A program made the position numbers and the translations under genes. A model generated the notes under the pieces. It was not told the DNA's origin. It was given only the letters and a program-made list of their open reading frames with translations, and searched no databases. Below are positions 1-10,672 of a DNA stretch of 64,000 nt, in pieces; positions within the stretch are counted from its first letter, which is position 1, and each line of letters starts with the position of its first letter. The stretch spans positions 33,688,061 to 33,752,060 of the forward strand of contig JBCFYV010000001.1 of NCBI GenBank assembly GCA_039000515.1, written 5' to 3'. This DNA is from Timema cristinae (lineage: Eukaryota > Arthropoda > Insecta > Phasmatodea > Timematidae).

Positions 1-62
1 GAACCCGGAACCTTTGGCTTAGTACGCCACTGCTCTAACCACTGAGCTATCCAGGAACCTCG
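1..62 (-). repeat. tRNA-like SINE head, cut by window edge
   Basis: Read on the minus strand this has a tRNA A-box-like stretch (TAGCTCAGTGGTTAGAGCA) followed about 25 bases later by a B-box-like GGTTCCGGGTTC running off the window edge. A real tRNA gene cannot be excluded because the 3' half is missing. Similar heads elsewhere in the window belong to SINEs, so a SINE is more likely. Confidence 0.4.
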
Positions 63-191
63 TGCTCAGAGTCATTCTTCGCTCATATTTTAAGGCATTC
101 CATAAAAGATTGAAGCTAATGAGTAAATCATTGGTAAAAAGGACCATAGGTTAAATAGCTTCACAATATATTATGTGAATTATGAAAAATG

Positions 192-300
192 ACCTCGGTA
201 ACTGGCCTCGTAGGTCAGATGTTCTGAGGACTTTCTTTCTAAATAGACTGAGACAGGGAGATTAGGGTTCGAGTTACGGTTAGTTGTACTAAGGCTGGTA
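192..300 (+). repeat. SINE-A head fragment
   Basis: A degraded tRNA-like head (ctcggtaactggcctcgtag, then a B-box-like gggttcgagtt) matches the 5' half of the abundant SINE-A family. The body and tail are missing. It lies just upstream of a full SINE-A copy. Confidence 0.5.
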
Positions 301-353
301 AATTATTATACTTATAAAGCTGAACATTAACAGTTCAAATACCCATCTCGATG

Positions 354-604
354 CCGTAGTTGGCCAACACACTAGTTTCATGTTGAGCTAGACTGCCGAG
401 GAGAGGTAGAACGAGATTTGAATCTTGGTCTGGTGAACGGTGGGGGTGGGGCCTCCTAAATGATTTTCCACTCTCCCTCAACACAAATGTGGGTTCACTT
501 CCTCTAAATTCAACCTTCCCAATCTCTAATCCATTGGCGTAATTAGTACTTAAGTGTATAACCCGGACGGGTAGTAAAACACGGTGCTAAGTAAATAAAA
601 TAAA
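354..604 (+). repeat. SINE-A copy with about 26-bp target-site duplication
   Basis: The tRNA-derived head (gtagttggccaacacactag) is followed by a B box, the body motif ttccactctccctc and the tail gtataacccggacgggtagt, ending in a short A/T-rich repeat. The flanks at 328-353 and 605-630 match at about 22 of 26 positions, which marks a LINE-mobilised insertion that is not recent. Confidence 0.85.
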
Positions 605-630
605 TAACAGTTCAAATCTCCATCCCGATA

Positions 631-3130
631 ACTTTTTTTTGGAATTTACACAACACTTCATCAAAATGTTTATCCTTAAAGACATATTTGTTTCTTTATA
701 AAATAATTAAGTTGTTTAGTGGAGGACTAACAGAACACACATAAATGTCCAGGTAAACCCAATTATCAGCTTATGAAACTAAATCCTAGTAAAAGCCAGT
801 TCATCTTTTTAATTCTTTTGATATTTTGTGCAAAAAAATTTTTAGTGTGGAAGAAGATACAAAAAATATATTACCTTCATTTGTAAACAACTATACCTCA
901 AAAATGAAAAAAAAAATCCTTTTAATTAGTATTATGAAAAGTATATAGAGCCTAATGCACATTTCTGGAACGATTGTATGTAAAGTTTAATGTGTATCTT
1001 TAAACCTTAAACCAAGCTCAAAATATGTTAACATACTTCATTATTGAAGTATTTCAACCAATTCAATCGGGAATGGCATATTTAATTTTAAAAACCTAAT
1101 ATTTTAATTCCTCGTAACATTTTCTTCAGAAGTAAATAGAAAGCAGATGATCAATTTGAGTATCTTAACCCTTTTGTACAGTTCTATAAAGTATGACATG
1201 AGGCATCAAAATAAAGTGTTTGTGAATATCATGTTCTGTTTTACATGTGTTTTAGTATGCTCACACATTTATCATAATTATTTAATTTACATACTTCTTG
1301 AACACACATTTCTTGAATAATATTAAACTCTTACCATCAATGTTTTTGTATTAAATCCTGTATCTTTGTTATTTTTTTGCTTGTGTCTTTCTATTCTGAC
1401 TGAAATAGTATTGTGCCAAATTATACAAGTAGTTTGATAGCTAAATATGATTACTTTGAAAAATACAGTATTTTGAATGCATTCGATTGAAGGTGCCATA
1501 ATATAAATTATATGTAATATTTTAAAGACGATTCAAATTTGTCACTTTTTAAAAGGCAAAAAGCTTGATGAAATATAATTTTCAAGCTAGTTATATTGCT
1601 CTGAAAATATTGGTATAATAGATAATAAATAATTCATAAATATCATCACTCTACACCACTGCTTATGTTTTGACCAAACTTAAAAAAAAGCGGACTGTTT
1701 TCATTGAAATACATAGCATGCTTAGTATGGTGTGGCTTATTGTCTTAAAGTGTGACCAATTTAAATTATATCTAAAGAAGTTATAGTTAAGTTAAAAAAA
1801 TCAATGGTAATTAGTTCTAAACCATCTGTAATGCATGTAATAAAGTGTTGTCATTTTAAATTAGTTTTGTACTTTGTTAAACCTAGAACATTTTTTGGCT
1901 GATTTATGATTTTTCATGGATTTCAATTTATTAACTAATGTGTTAATAATATATAGGGGTGTGAGAAGCTTCAATAAAATAAATATAAGATTTGATTTTG
2001 CTTAAAAAAAAAATAAAAAAATCCTGCTTTGACAATTACTACGAAACTTTGCCAATAAAAATATTGTCGACTAAAACTCAATTTATGTTCATGTTATGCC
2101 ATTTGTAGCCTTAAGCCATTCCCTGGTGCGGGCGCAAATTGTTGTTTCATTGCAATAAGTTATTGTAATGCCATCTATCATTGAACCAATATACTTTTTT
2201 AGCCAGTCTGAATACTTCAGATTGAAGCTAATAGATGGGGCTACCAGTTCAATGCTATACTATGATCATTAACAAAGCAATAAATGAAAAAAAAAATTAG
2301 TAGTGAAAGTATGTGTCAGATAAGAGTATGTGAGTAGAAAAATGGTTGCTGGTTCTGGGATAAAAACATGCAATGTTATAGGTTAATGTGCATTTCATAT
2401 GAATATTCATATGAGAAAAAAATCTATGAGAAATTGATTTGGCCGTTGAGATAAGTAACTTGATTTAACAGATTTGAGTGAAATATTACAGTATATGAAG
2501 CTATGTTGGTGGAAAATATATGGCTTGAATAAAAAAACTGATCCAGGCCACAGGCTGGAAACAGTAATAGATGTAAAGTAAAGAGTAAAATATTACAAAC
2601 ATTTGTGCTATAAAACATTTTATAAGTGATTTTTTCCAATCATAAAATAATTAACAAAAGATCTAACTTTGATTCGGCCTTTATAATATTCTATATTTGA
2701 TTTTAGTTGGCTTCGAATTTAAAAAGTGTACTTCTATACCCTCTAGTGATTGTATTTCAATTCAGTATGTAAATAGTTTAGTGAAACCATATTTCCATAT
2801 AAACATGTCTGTGTTAGCTTATTATAGTTTGCGATTTGCTATATCCATTATTAACCAGTGTAGTAATATTTTCTAACAACTTTAACAAATCTGATAAAGA
2901 GCGTCTGCATATTGCTTGGTGAAAAACTATTGTTTGTTTTAATACAGTACTAAATCACAATGTCCCACACCCTCTCCCAATCTTTATAGTCATATTCATC
3001 TAAAAGTACAAAATTTTACTCTATCCAGTTTGAGTCACAAATGTAATTTTCTGTTTTTATTGAAATATGTTATTTATAATAATTATAATGAATATTTACA
3101 AACAAATGGTAGGAATAACATCTATAAGTA
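631..3130. other. AT-rich intergenic DNA, no gene seen
   Basis: The sequence is strongly AT-rich with many homopolymer A/T runs. Short open frames here have no recognisable domain and AT-driven composition, so I call no gene. The only structured element is a SINE-C body fragment near 2.5 kb. Confidence 0.6.
2500..2582 (+). repeat. SINE-C body fragment
   Basis: The string containing atggcttgaataaaaaaac and gccacaggctggaaacagta matches the reverse complement of the full SINE-C copy near 62.7-63.0 kb. Only the 3' body portion is present and the tRNA head is missing. Confidence 0.55.
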
Positions 3131-3331
3131 CAAGTAGCCCCATGACTTCTTTGGTGCTGAATGACAGCTTTAAAAAGCTACCAGACCAAATTATGTATCC
3201 CTACGCCGAACCAGATAATTTGCAAAAACATGTGTTTAGCAGCTGTCACTTTTGACAGTCAAAATTTAGGTATATACTAAATGTTGATTGTCAGAAGTCA
3301 GTCAGCACTAAAGAATCCATGGGGGCTACTG
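3131..3331. mobile_element. Tc1/mariner-type MITE, older copy
   Basis: The ends are inverted: cAagtagccccatga at the left and tccatgggggctactg at the right, and internally tttggtgctga pairs with tcagcactaaa. The element is about 200 bp with no coding capacity. It matches the better preserved copy at 23383-23610. The left flank is TA and the right TA has decayed. Confidence 0.75.
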
Positions 3332-3427
3332 TTTTTTTTTTTTTTTTTTTTAGATAGCTATTAAATATAAACAAAATAGTTCATTTTGAATCAAATATTT
3401 TGTCTCTTAATATTCTATAATTGGTCG

Positions 3428-3515
3428 TCCTTTCGGTCTTTTGATCAGCAACGTTCCTGGCTACTGATCTACAAGTCCAGGGTTTGATTCCTGGCAGTAC
3501 CATATGCATTTTTTA
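3428..3515 (+). repeat. tRNA-like SINE head fragment
   Basis: A B-box-like gggtttgattcc follows a weak A-box region, and the tRNA-like segment runs directly into a poly-T stretch. It resembles a decayed SINE head and cannot be assigned firmly to one of the families seen elsewhere in the window. Confidence 0.35.
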
Positions 3516-4105
3516 AAAGGGAATTGTTACAAATGTTGCCATTATCTGGTTACTTAGGCTTAAGTTAGATTTAATATTTTTACTCTTACATCATCATCAT
3601 CATCATTTTATCGGGGCAATGTAACCAACCGCACCTTTATGGTGTCCCAACCTCAAAAGAAAGTTACACATCTGCTACTGCCAGTAGAAGACCAGGAATA
3701 TTAATCTTATAGAAAATCCTTTTTTTTTAACATATTAATAGGCATTAAATCTCATTTTATTTGATAGCTTCTTTATTATATCTAAGTAGTTTTAAGTCTT
3801 TGTGAAGCTAATATTTTCAATTTCAAATCAACTTCAAAACTTGGCTAAATTACTAGAATCGAGTCCAGATAGAATCTCATGCCTAAAAAAAATGTTGTGC
3901 CTGATTTGAATTATTTTTTTTCAATAGAATTTGCTTTAAAAAAATGGAATGAATATTTTATTTAAAAAAAGTTAAAATCAAAAAACTTACTTTTATAGTG
4001 CTTTCAATAGTATTAGTGTTAAATTTTTTACCATGTTAATTTTTTGAATCTAATCCCATAATAGAATATTTTTAAAAAAATCTATATTTTCGCATTATAA
4101 ACATT
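3516..4105. other. AT-rich intergenic DNA
   Basis: A short (atc)n run lies near 3590-3606. Otherwise there are only AT-rich tracts and no gene or repeat that I can identify. Confidence 0.5.
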
Positions 4106-4110
4106 TTAGA

Positions 4111-4750
4111 GTTACTAAAATGGTAAGGCCTAGTAAAACTATAGGTTTGGACGGAGTAGAGCCGAGAAAAGTAAAGAACATAAAATATCTTGGAAGTGTG
4201 ATTGAGGAGAAAGGTGGAAGTAGAGTGGATTTAATGAGAAGAGGACAGCAGGGAGAGTTGTTAAGAGGTGTGAAAGAAACCTGCTATAGAGAAGAGAAGT
4301 GCTCTTGAAGTGTAAGGAGGTGTTTAACAGGGCGTACCTTGTACACTTTGCCACAGATGAAGCAGAAACATGAACATTGAATGTAAGAGAAACTAGGAAA
4401 GGGGAGGCCATGTGAATTAAGTTTGTGAGGAGCATGTTAGCTGTCACAAGGAGAAACACGATTAGGAATAAAGTTATCCGGGAAAGAAAGGGCGCACAGG
4501 GAGTACATAAGATAATAGAGGACGCAATACTGAGATAGTACGGGCATGTAATGAGGACGTAAAAAGAAACGATGTCAAAAAAAATTTATGGAAATGAACT
4601 AAGTAGGGAAAAGACTGCAAGGAAGGCCAAGAAAGAGATGAAAGCAGCAGATAATAGAAAGTGTTCAAGTGAAAAGAGAAGAGTGGTGGGAGTATAGAGG
4701 AAAATGGAGGCATTTTACTAAACTGACCTGGCCATGGGCTGGAAACAATT
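4111..4750 (+). pseudogene. Decayed LINE reverse transcriptase, 3' end
   Basis: A plus-strand frame reads VKNIKYLGSVIEEKGG followed by a DL.RR segment, the typical KYLGS...DI.RRI motif near the end of non-LTR reverse transcriptases. Past several stops and frame changes the characteristic tail is still visible: a WT-L-E-K-like segment, then R.ML.VTRRNTIRNKVIRER, a WYGHVMR motif and a basic region resembling GRPR..W. The fragment is non-functional. The clade is probably RTE- or Jockey-like, but that needs a database comparison. It stops near an aggccatgggctggaaac string resembling SINE-C. Confidence 0.75.
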
Positions 4751-5400
4751 AATTATGATAATGATGATCACTATTTCTTACAATTCTCTTTTAACTTTGA
4801 GCTTGTTAATAAATATATAATTATTTCAATTTACTTTAATTTTTTTTCTCCCATTTTCAGAAAAGTGTACGGAATTGCCTACTATTGGGGATCTATATAA
4901 CAGAATCATACTGTAAATTCTTCTGATGATGTGTTCCACTTTTTTATGACCCTAACTATATTATAAATTATTAATACAAAAAATTCAATTTTTAGTGAGG
5001 TTCAGTTGTTACAATTGTATCAATTTAACATGAAAGACATAAATGCATAATGTGATATAGTAATATAAATGCACAATATTTAATTAATATTTGGAGAGAT
5101 GGTATTAAAAAACTTATGAGACATTATAATAAATAAATCTTGAAATTATAAAAAAAACATCTAAAAATATCAATACATTTTAAAAATTGTAGACTTTTTT
5201 GAGTCAATTACATTTAAAACTATGATTTAAAAAATAAAAGGATGATGTTATCATGCATAAATTTCTTATCTCTGTATCTTATAACTTGTTCTGTTTAATC
5301 TTAATATAATACAGAGCTACGCTGATAGCACTTCTCAAATTTTACAAGGTAGTCTTTCCACTTAATTATTGTATCTGGGAAATCAGGATAAACATAAAAG
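4751..5400. other. AT-rich intergenic DNA
   Basis: Long A and T runs separate two LINE fragments. No coding or repeat signal is recognised. Confidence 0.5.
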
Positions 5401-5408
5401 ATAAATGT

Positions 5409-5580
5409 AACCTGGTGCTTGAAGGGTTAAGTGCTTGGTGTAGTAGTGTGAAGTTAAAATCGGCGCTGGCGATGACGACATACATGGTGTTCAAAGGCAT
5501 AGTCAAAAGGAATCCAACTGTCAAGGTGGAGGGATGTACAATAAAGAAAAGCAGATCCAGTCGGTACCTGGGGAGATTAC
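5409..5580 (+). pseudogene. LINE reverse-transcriptase fragment (Jockey/R1-like)
   Basis: The frame reads LEGLSAWCSSVKLKSALAMT, then a T-MVFKG stretch and a YLG motif. This matches the W....L.LS..KT..M.F...KYLG region of Jockey/R1-type LINE reverse transcriptases. It is cut at its 3' side by a SINE-A insertion. It differs from the LINE at 4.1 kb, so at least two lineages are represented. Confidence 0.65.
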
Positions 5581-5581
5581 T

Positions 5582-5772
5582 CACCTCAGTGGCCGAATGT
5601 TCTAAGGTGTCATTCTCGTATTATACTGGTGCCGAGGAAGTGGAGATTGAGGTCCAAATCCCGGTTTTTTTCTAAATGATTTCCCACTCTCCTTCTTCTT
5701 CCCTACCCCATTAGAATAAATATATTATATGTGTATAGCCTAAACAGGCAGTAAGACGTGACTAAAAAAAAG
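5582..5772 (+). repeat. SINE-A copy inserted in LINE remnant
   Basis: The head starts cacctcagtggccgaatg, then has gattgaggtccaaatcccgg as the decayed B box, atttcccactctcc in the body and gtatagcctaaacaggcagt near the end, with an A-rich tail. It interrupts a LINE fragment. Confidence 0.75.
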
Positions 5773-5934
5773 TCGAGATAATGATGATGTAGACTCGAAC
5801 CCAATAAAGTGGTTCTTGCGAGAAAATTTGTTTCCCTTATATTTCAAACCAAACTATGCCCATGGTTATTTTTTATGTATATACTGTGTATTAGTACCCG
5901 TCATTATGTTTATTGCATGTAGAGATGAGGAAAA

Positions 5935-6050
5935 TAATAGTTTTAGATTTAATGTATGTGAATTTGCATGTAGGAAGATTGATAAATCATTAGTAAAAAT
6001 ATCCTCAGTACAACAGTTCGGGGTTTGAACCCCGACTTCTCTGCCACCGA
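5935..6050 (-). repeat. SINE-A fragment
   Basis: The string gggtttgaaccccgacttct is the inverted B-box region, and the upstream atgtatgtgaatttgcatgt corresponds to the SINE-A body on the minus strand. The tail end is missing. Confidence 0.55.
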
Positions 6051-6129
6051 CAAAATATACTAAATGAGCTTGATATTCAGATCTTGGGCTATGTCCACCC
6101 AGATGGCCTTGTTTGCTTCATGCATCTTT

Positions 6130-6262
6130 CAATGGTGGATCAACATAAGTTAAATTTTAGGGGAAATGTACATGCATTTGCACTGAGGAAGAGCTGGAAA
6201 TTTTTTTGCAAAAAAACTAACCTATACACCTGGTCTAGATTTGATCCCAACCTTGAAATCAT
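6130..6262 (-). repeat. SINE-A fragment
   Basis: The body string ggggaaatgtacatgcattt and the following agagctggaaa, then a decayed B box (gatttgatcccaac), match inverted SINE-A. Both ends are degraded. Confidence 0.5.
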
Positions 6263-6289
6263 ATTTTGTTCAAAGTCTTAAAACTGGAG

Positions 6290-6840
6290 AAAAAAAAAGC
6301 CTTTTAAGAAATCGGGAAAATTATTTTTATTTGCCAGTAAAGGCAGGAGTTAATCTTTAATTTTATTTTAGTTTGAGTGGCTACCCTGATAGACAGCAAT
6401 ATTAATAGTGGAATTTTATTTCCTATTATAGACTGTTCTCAAAGCCCAAATGTTTATCAAACATTTTATTAAAAATTCCCATTTCCGCTAAAGATTAAAG
6501 AGCGGGCTGTCTTTCCCTTGTTTAAAGTTATTGCCTCCAAAATTGTTTTAATTTGAAATAAATTGTTTCATTGTCTAAATATTAGGTTGCTAACTTTGCC
6601 ATTCTATAGCTTAGCTGTGCTATAGGTCATAGCTACGTTTGTTTTAAAATAAATACGCTTTGGTTGTACATTACAAACTCGGAGCTCATTCTTGTTGGAG
6701 TTGCTAGTATGTTCGTAACGTAATTATATTCAATCTAAAGAAATCTAAAACGGACCATATAATTTCGATAGAAGGTGAAAAGAGGGGAAGTTTACTTTAT
6801 ATTTATAGAAACAATATTTTTTTTTTATCAAACTTAAGAT
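6290..6840. other. Upstream region of the FLYWCH/RING gene
   Basis: AT-rich DNA with no repeat recognised. It may hold the promoter or upstream exons of the gene beginning near 6.84 kb, but no convincing TATA box or splice donor could be fixed. Confidence 0.35.
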
Positions 6841-6841
6841 A

Positions 6842-8532
6842 AATAATAAAGCTTATTGCAAATGCAAAAAAACTCATTGCGGATGTACGGCAGTATTGGA
6901 ACAAATTAGTGATCACATTTCGATGAAGAGTGTTAGAGCGCACAACCATCCGGCAGATCCAGTAGCTGTTCAAGTTTTTAAATCAAAAGAATTAAGGCAG
7001 CAATCGATGACCCGATATGAGCCACTCAGATTGATTTATGAGCAGTCGTGCAAAAGGTGTCATAGTAGAACTGAAATTCTTCAGGATTTACGCATAGGTG
7101 ATGTGCAATCAAACCTTGTGTCTGGGTGGGGTGATACGGGAGAATTCCTGATCACACTCAAGCATTGTGCTTCCAATCTGGGAAGAAGCTATGGGGAGAT
7201 GCAGGACCTTTCCTGGCACCTCAACTCACGTCAGAGCTGCTTGCCCTAGAGATGATCGCGCTAGAGCTGTTTGCCCTAGAGGTGATCGTGCTAGAGCTGC
7301 TTGCCCTAGAGGTGATCGCGCCAGAACTGCTTGCCCTAGAGGGGATCGCGCCAGAGCTGTTCGTGCTAGAGTTGATCGCGCCACAATTGCTTGCCATAGA
7401 GTTGATAGTGCTAGAGCTGCTTGCCCTAGAGGTGATCGTGCTAGAGCTGCTTGCCCTAGAGGTGATCGCGCTAGAGTTGCTTGCCCTAAAGGTGATCGTG
7501 CTAGAGCTGCTTGCCCTAGAGGTGATCGCGCTAGAGCTGCTTGCCCTAAAGTTGATCGTGCTAGAGCTGCTTGCCCTAGAGGTGATCGCGCTAGAGTTGC
7601 TTGCCCTAGAGGGGATCGCGCTAGAGCTGCTTGCCCTAAAGTTGATCGTGCTAGAGCTGCTTGCCCTAGAGGTGATCGTGCTAGAGCTGCTTACCCTAGA
7701 GTTGATCGTGCTAGAGCTGCTTGCCCTAGAGGTGATCGCGCTAGAGTTGCTTGCCCTAGAGGTGATCGTGCTAGAGCTGCTTGCCCTAGAGGTGATCGCG
7801 CTAGAGCTGCTTGCCCTAGAGTTGATCGTGCTAGAGCTGCTTGCCCTAGAGTTGATCGTGCTAGAGCTGCTTGCCCTAGAGGAGATCGTGCTAGAGCTGC
7901 TTGCCCTAGAGGTGATCGCGCTAGAGCTGCTTGCCCTAGAGGTGATCGTGCTAGAGCTGCTTGCCCTAGAGGTGATCGCGCTAGAGCTGTTTGCCCTAGA
8001 GTTGATCGTGCTAGAGCTGCTTGCCCTAGAGGTGATCGCGCTAGAGCTGCTTGCCCTAGAGTTGATCGTGCTAGAGCTGCTTGCCCTAGAGGTGATCGCG
8101 CTAGAGCTGCTTGCCCTAGAGGTGATCGTGCTAGAGCTGCTTGCCCTAGAGTTGATCGTGCTAGAGCTGCTTGCCCTAGAGGTGATCGTGCTAGAGCTGC
8201 TTGCCCTAGAGGTGATCGCGCTAGAGCTGCTTGCCCTAGAGTTGATCGTGCTAGAGCTGCTTGCCCTAGAGGTGATCGCGCTAGAGCTGCTTGCCCTAGA
8301 GTTGATCGTGCTAGAGCTGCTTGCCCTAGAGGTGATCGCGCCAGAGCTGGTCATGCGAGAGTGTGGAATTTGTAAAGAGGAGCCTTCAACGTGTGCGATG
8401 ATGCCATGTGGTCATGGGCTGTGTACAACGTGTGCTCGTGCATATTGGGACCTACACATTTTAAATTATGGTTATGTAAGGTGTCAGTTTTGTAAAGCAC
8501 CCAATCAAATGTTTATTAGAATATTTTCCTAG
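6842..8532 (+). CDS. FLYWCH-like zinc finger / minisatellite / RING protein
   Basis: This is a probable zinc-binding protein with E3 ubiquitin-ligase potential. From 6842 one frame reads AYCKCKKTHCGCTAV and ends in RAHNHPADPVAVQVFK. The paired Cys, the HNHP ending and the following basic helix are typical of FLYWCH-type zinc fingers. From about 7165 a second frame runs open for 455 codons. It starts with a short linker, continues with about 37 copies of a decapeptide resembling LELLALEVIV, and ends in CGIC, then PCGHGLCTTC, then CQFC, a complete C3HC4 RING finger. The two frames differ by -1, which fits one missing base between about 7140 and 7240 or an unrecognised intron. Joined, the product would be about 560 residues. 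The true start is unknown because the upstream exon or ATG was not found. FLYWCH domains occur in Mutator-like transposases and host zinc-finger proteins, so descent from a transposon is possible but unproven. Confidence 0.7.
7237..8350 (+). repeat. 30-bp coding minisatellite, about 37 units
   Basis: The unit combines ctagagctgcttgcc with ctagaggtgatcgtg, and each half starts with ctagag, so a 15-bp ancestral unit appears to have doubled. Variants are mainly gatcgcg versus gatcgtg (a C/T change at a CpG) and ggtgatc versus gttgatc. The unit length is a multiple of three and two forward frames plus one reverse frame stay open throughout. The frame that continues into the RING finger gives the peptide LELLA-LEVIV. 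Early units at 7237-7410 are more diverged, while the later ones are nearly identical, which suggests recent homogenisation. Confidence 0.97.
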
Positions 8533-8665
8533 GATCATTTTGAACCACTGATTTTTTGACGACTTTTTGAATAGAAAGCTATTATATTATTAGCTTGAAC
8601 TTGTAAATGTGTTTATGTGACATATAAAGGACAGAGTTATTTAAAATAGGTCAGGAACAAATTCC

Positions 8666-8671
8666 AATAAA
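8666..8671 (+). terminator. Candidate poly(A) signal of FLYWCH/RING gene
   Basis: AATAAA lies about 135 bases after the TAG stop and is the first canonical hexamer downstream. No cleavage-site evidence is available. Confidence 0.5.
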
Positions 8672-8907
8672 TCCATATATGGTATGTATGGGAAACTGAG
8701 ACAGTTGAACTGTCTGGGAGTCCACTGAGTGGCGTAGAAAGATATTTTTTCTAGTGAGTTCCACTAGAAAATGTTACTCTTAATGTAAGATAGAAAAATA
8801 TTTGTCTGCCACTTACTCGGATCATTCTTTTGCCCTTTGTTTTCCAATATCATATAGAATGTAGAGATAAAAAGGTACTTTAAATGTTCACAGAGCTAAT
8901 TTTACAA

Positions 8908-9047
8908 TCGGAATAGTTTTCCACTTTCCCTCTACGCAAATGTGGTTGTACTTACTTTAAATTCAACCTCCTTCATCTCTTACTAATTAACGTAACTAGT
9001 TCACATATGCGTATCACCTGAACAGTAAGACGTTCTAAAAAAAAAAG
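8908..9047 (+). repeat. SINE-A 3' fragment
   Basis: The copy starts inside the body (gttttccactttccctctac) and runs through cgtatcacctgaacagtaag to an A-run. The tRNA head is missing, as in a 5'-truncated copy. Confidence 0.7.
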
Positions 9048-9458
9048 GAGTAAAACTGGCGAAGATTTCCAAAATAATTACTATTAGAGGGATTTTATTC
9101 CTTTAAAAGTACCAACTTAAAGAGTTATAATTAACCTAAAATTAAATTAAGTTCATATTTACCTTACAAAGTTATTGTTAATTTCTAAAATTAACATCTT
9201 ATTTAGTGGAAGGTTCAACATTAAAGAAAGGTTTGCTTTGTTGACTTTAGCTGCAACCCGCGACACATAAATGTATAACAAATTGCTTCAAGACTGTTTC
9301 AGGGCGCTTTTCTACAAATCGGATGATAACGTGATCCAACCGTCATTTTGGGGTTTCTTTTAATAATAACAACATGACTTTAGTAGAAAGAGTATTTATG
9401 AAACTACAAACGTATATTTTCCGTCAACATTGTAACATCTTGCTATAGTATTAGCATT

Positions 9459-9610
9459 TTTTTAGCGCTGCGTCTTATTACCTGTTCCAGATATACACAG
9501 ATGTATTTATCACGCTAATGAGTTAAGGATGAGAAAGGCTGAATTTAGAGGAAGTGCACGCACATTTGCGTGGATAGAGAGTGTAAAATCATTTAGGAAA
9601 ACGTTACAAG
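9459..9610 (-). repeat. SINE-A fragment
   Basis: Starts with the inverted tail tagcgctgcgtcttattacc and continues through gaatttagaggaagtgcacg to the body. The head end is missing. Confidence 0.7.
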
Positions 9611-10285
9611 CAGTTGTTGTTTCCAACCTTTTTACAGGGTTTTACCTTAATTTTTGCGTTTGATACCATCGCTTCCCCTTGATAAACTACAAGCGTTCAT
9701 ATTCTATTTTTTAAATTATTATTTTCACTATAATATATTAATATGCGTCCACGCTATCAGCATTTAATTAAAACTGTGGAATTTAGGGTAAATGTATCTT
9801 TATTTGCCTGGAAAGAAAAGGGGAAACCATTTTGGAAACATTACCCCTACTACCTCCATTTGGAATTTGAATGCTGACCTCACCACCTACAAACCAAACA
9901 AGCTTTAAAACGTGCTTGATTTAATTATTGTAAATCTCTTATAAAATAATCATACGAATATAAACTGTCTCAAGAGAGAATTAAAGAGTCCAGAGGGTAT
10001 TTTGTAAGCTATGCTACCATGACACTCTTCCAAACACGATACATCCACAGAAAAACAACCTAAGTTGGCAAACAGCTTTCAAAGTTGAGTTACCAAAAGG
10101 TACCTAAACAGTAACTTAAATGATTTTATCATTTTAACCGCTTTACATCTTTCTATAAATTTTGCACCACCTATAATCGTTATAATCAAGTTAACATTAA
10201 GTTATAGCCGGAACTTTAAAAAACATTGAGGACCTCCCCGCCACCACAAAATATGCTCCAACCCTGATTAGGATCATTGTTCTCA
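9611..10285. other. AT-rich intergenic DNA
   Basis: A faint inverted SINE-A body trace lies near 9775-9845 (gaatttagggtaaatgtatc). Otherwise no feature is recognised. Confidence 0.4.
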
Positions 10286-10289
10286 GGTT

Positions 10290-10542
10290 GGAAACCACTA
10301 AGCTAACATGATCTGACCTATGGGGTCCGGGGTTCAATCCCCGGTCCCAGCACAAATTTATCTGATTACCAAACCCTTCCTTCACCTCTGACAAGACATC
10401 TTGTGAATGTGGGGAATGCCAGGCCTCCACCGTGGTTCAGATTCCACGTTAAACTGTAGGTCCTCCATTTCATCACACAATCACCCTACCATTAAACATT
10501 AGCGTAAGTGCGTATAACCCGAACGGGTAGTAAGACGTGGTG
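10290..10542 (+). repeat. SINE-B copy fused to SINE-A
   Basis: The head carries a strong B box (ggggttcaatccccggtccc), then the family-B body (acctctgacaagacatcttg; aatgccaggcctccaccgtg; ccacgttaaactgtaggtcc) and the shared tail gtataacccgaacgggtagt. The normal terminal repeat is missing, because an inverted SINE-A body follows immediately. Confidence 0.88.
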
Positions 10543-10672
10543 GAAAGCCATTTAGGAAAAAAAAACCTCCCCCAGTTCACCCGAGCGAGATTCGAACCTC
10601 GATCTCCCCGTCCTCGGCAGTCTAGTTCAACGTGAAACTAGCGCGTTAGCCAACTAGGCCACCGAGGCGGGT
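10543..10672 (-). repeat. SINE-A head half, inverted
   Basis: The body, B box (gagattcgaacctcgatctc) and tRNA-like head (gcgttagccaactaggccac) are intact in inverted orientation. The tail half is replaced by the SINE-B end, giving a tail-to-body chimera. Confidence 0.85.

Noticed and set aside
7237..8350. CRISPR-like array
   Set aside because: The units are contiguous with no unique spacers, and the genome is eukaryotic.
7221..8354. 377-codon minus-strand open frame rich in SRASSSST
   Set aside because: It is the complement of the 30-bp repeat. A unit divisible by three with no stop gives an open reverse frame automatically, and no domain lies beyond the repeat.
7167..8375. Second forward frame with repeated RARAACPRGD
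   Set aside because: It is the other stop-free frame of the minisatellite and ends right after it. The RING finger is in the other frame, so this is a shadow. The RGD triplets are incidental.
10560..10672. tRNA genes (many A/B-box pairs through the window)
   Set aside because: The heads are followed by a constant SINE body and tail and recur dozens of times on both strands. Their cloverleafs are imperfect.
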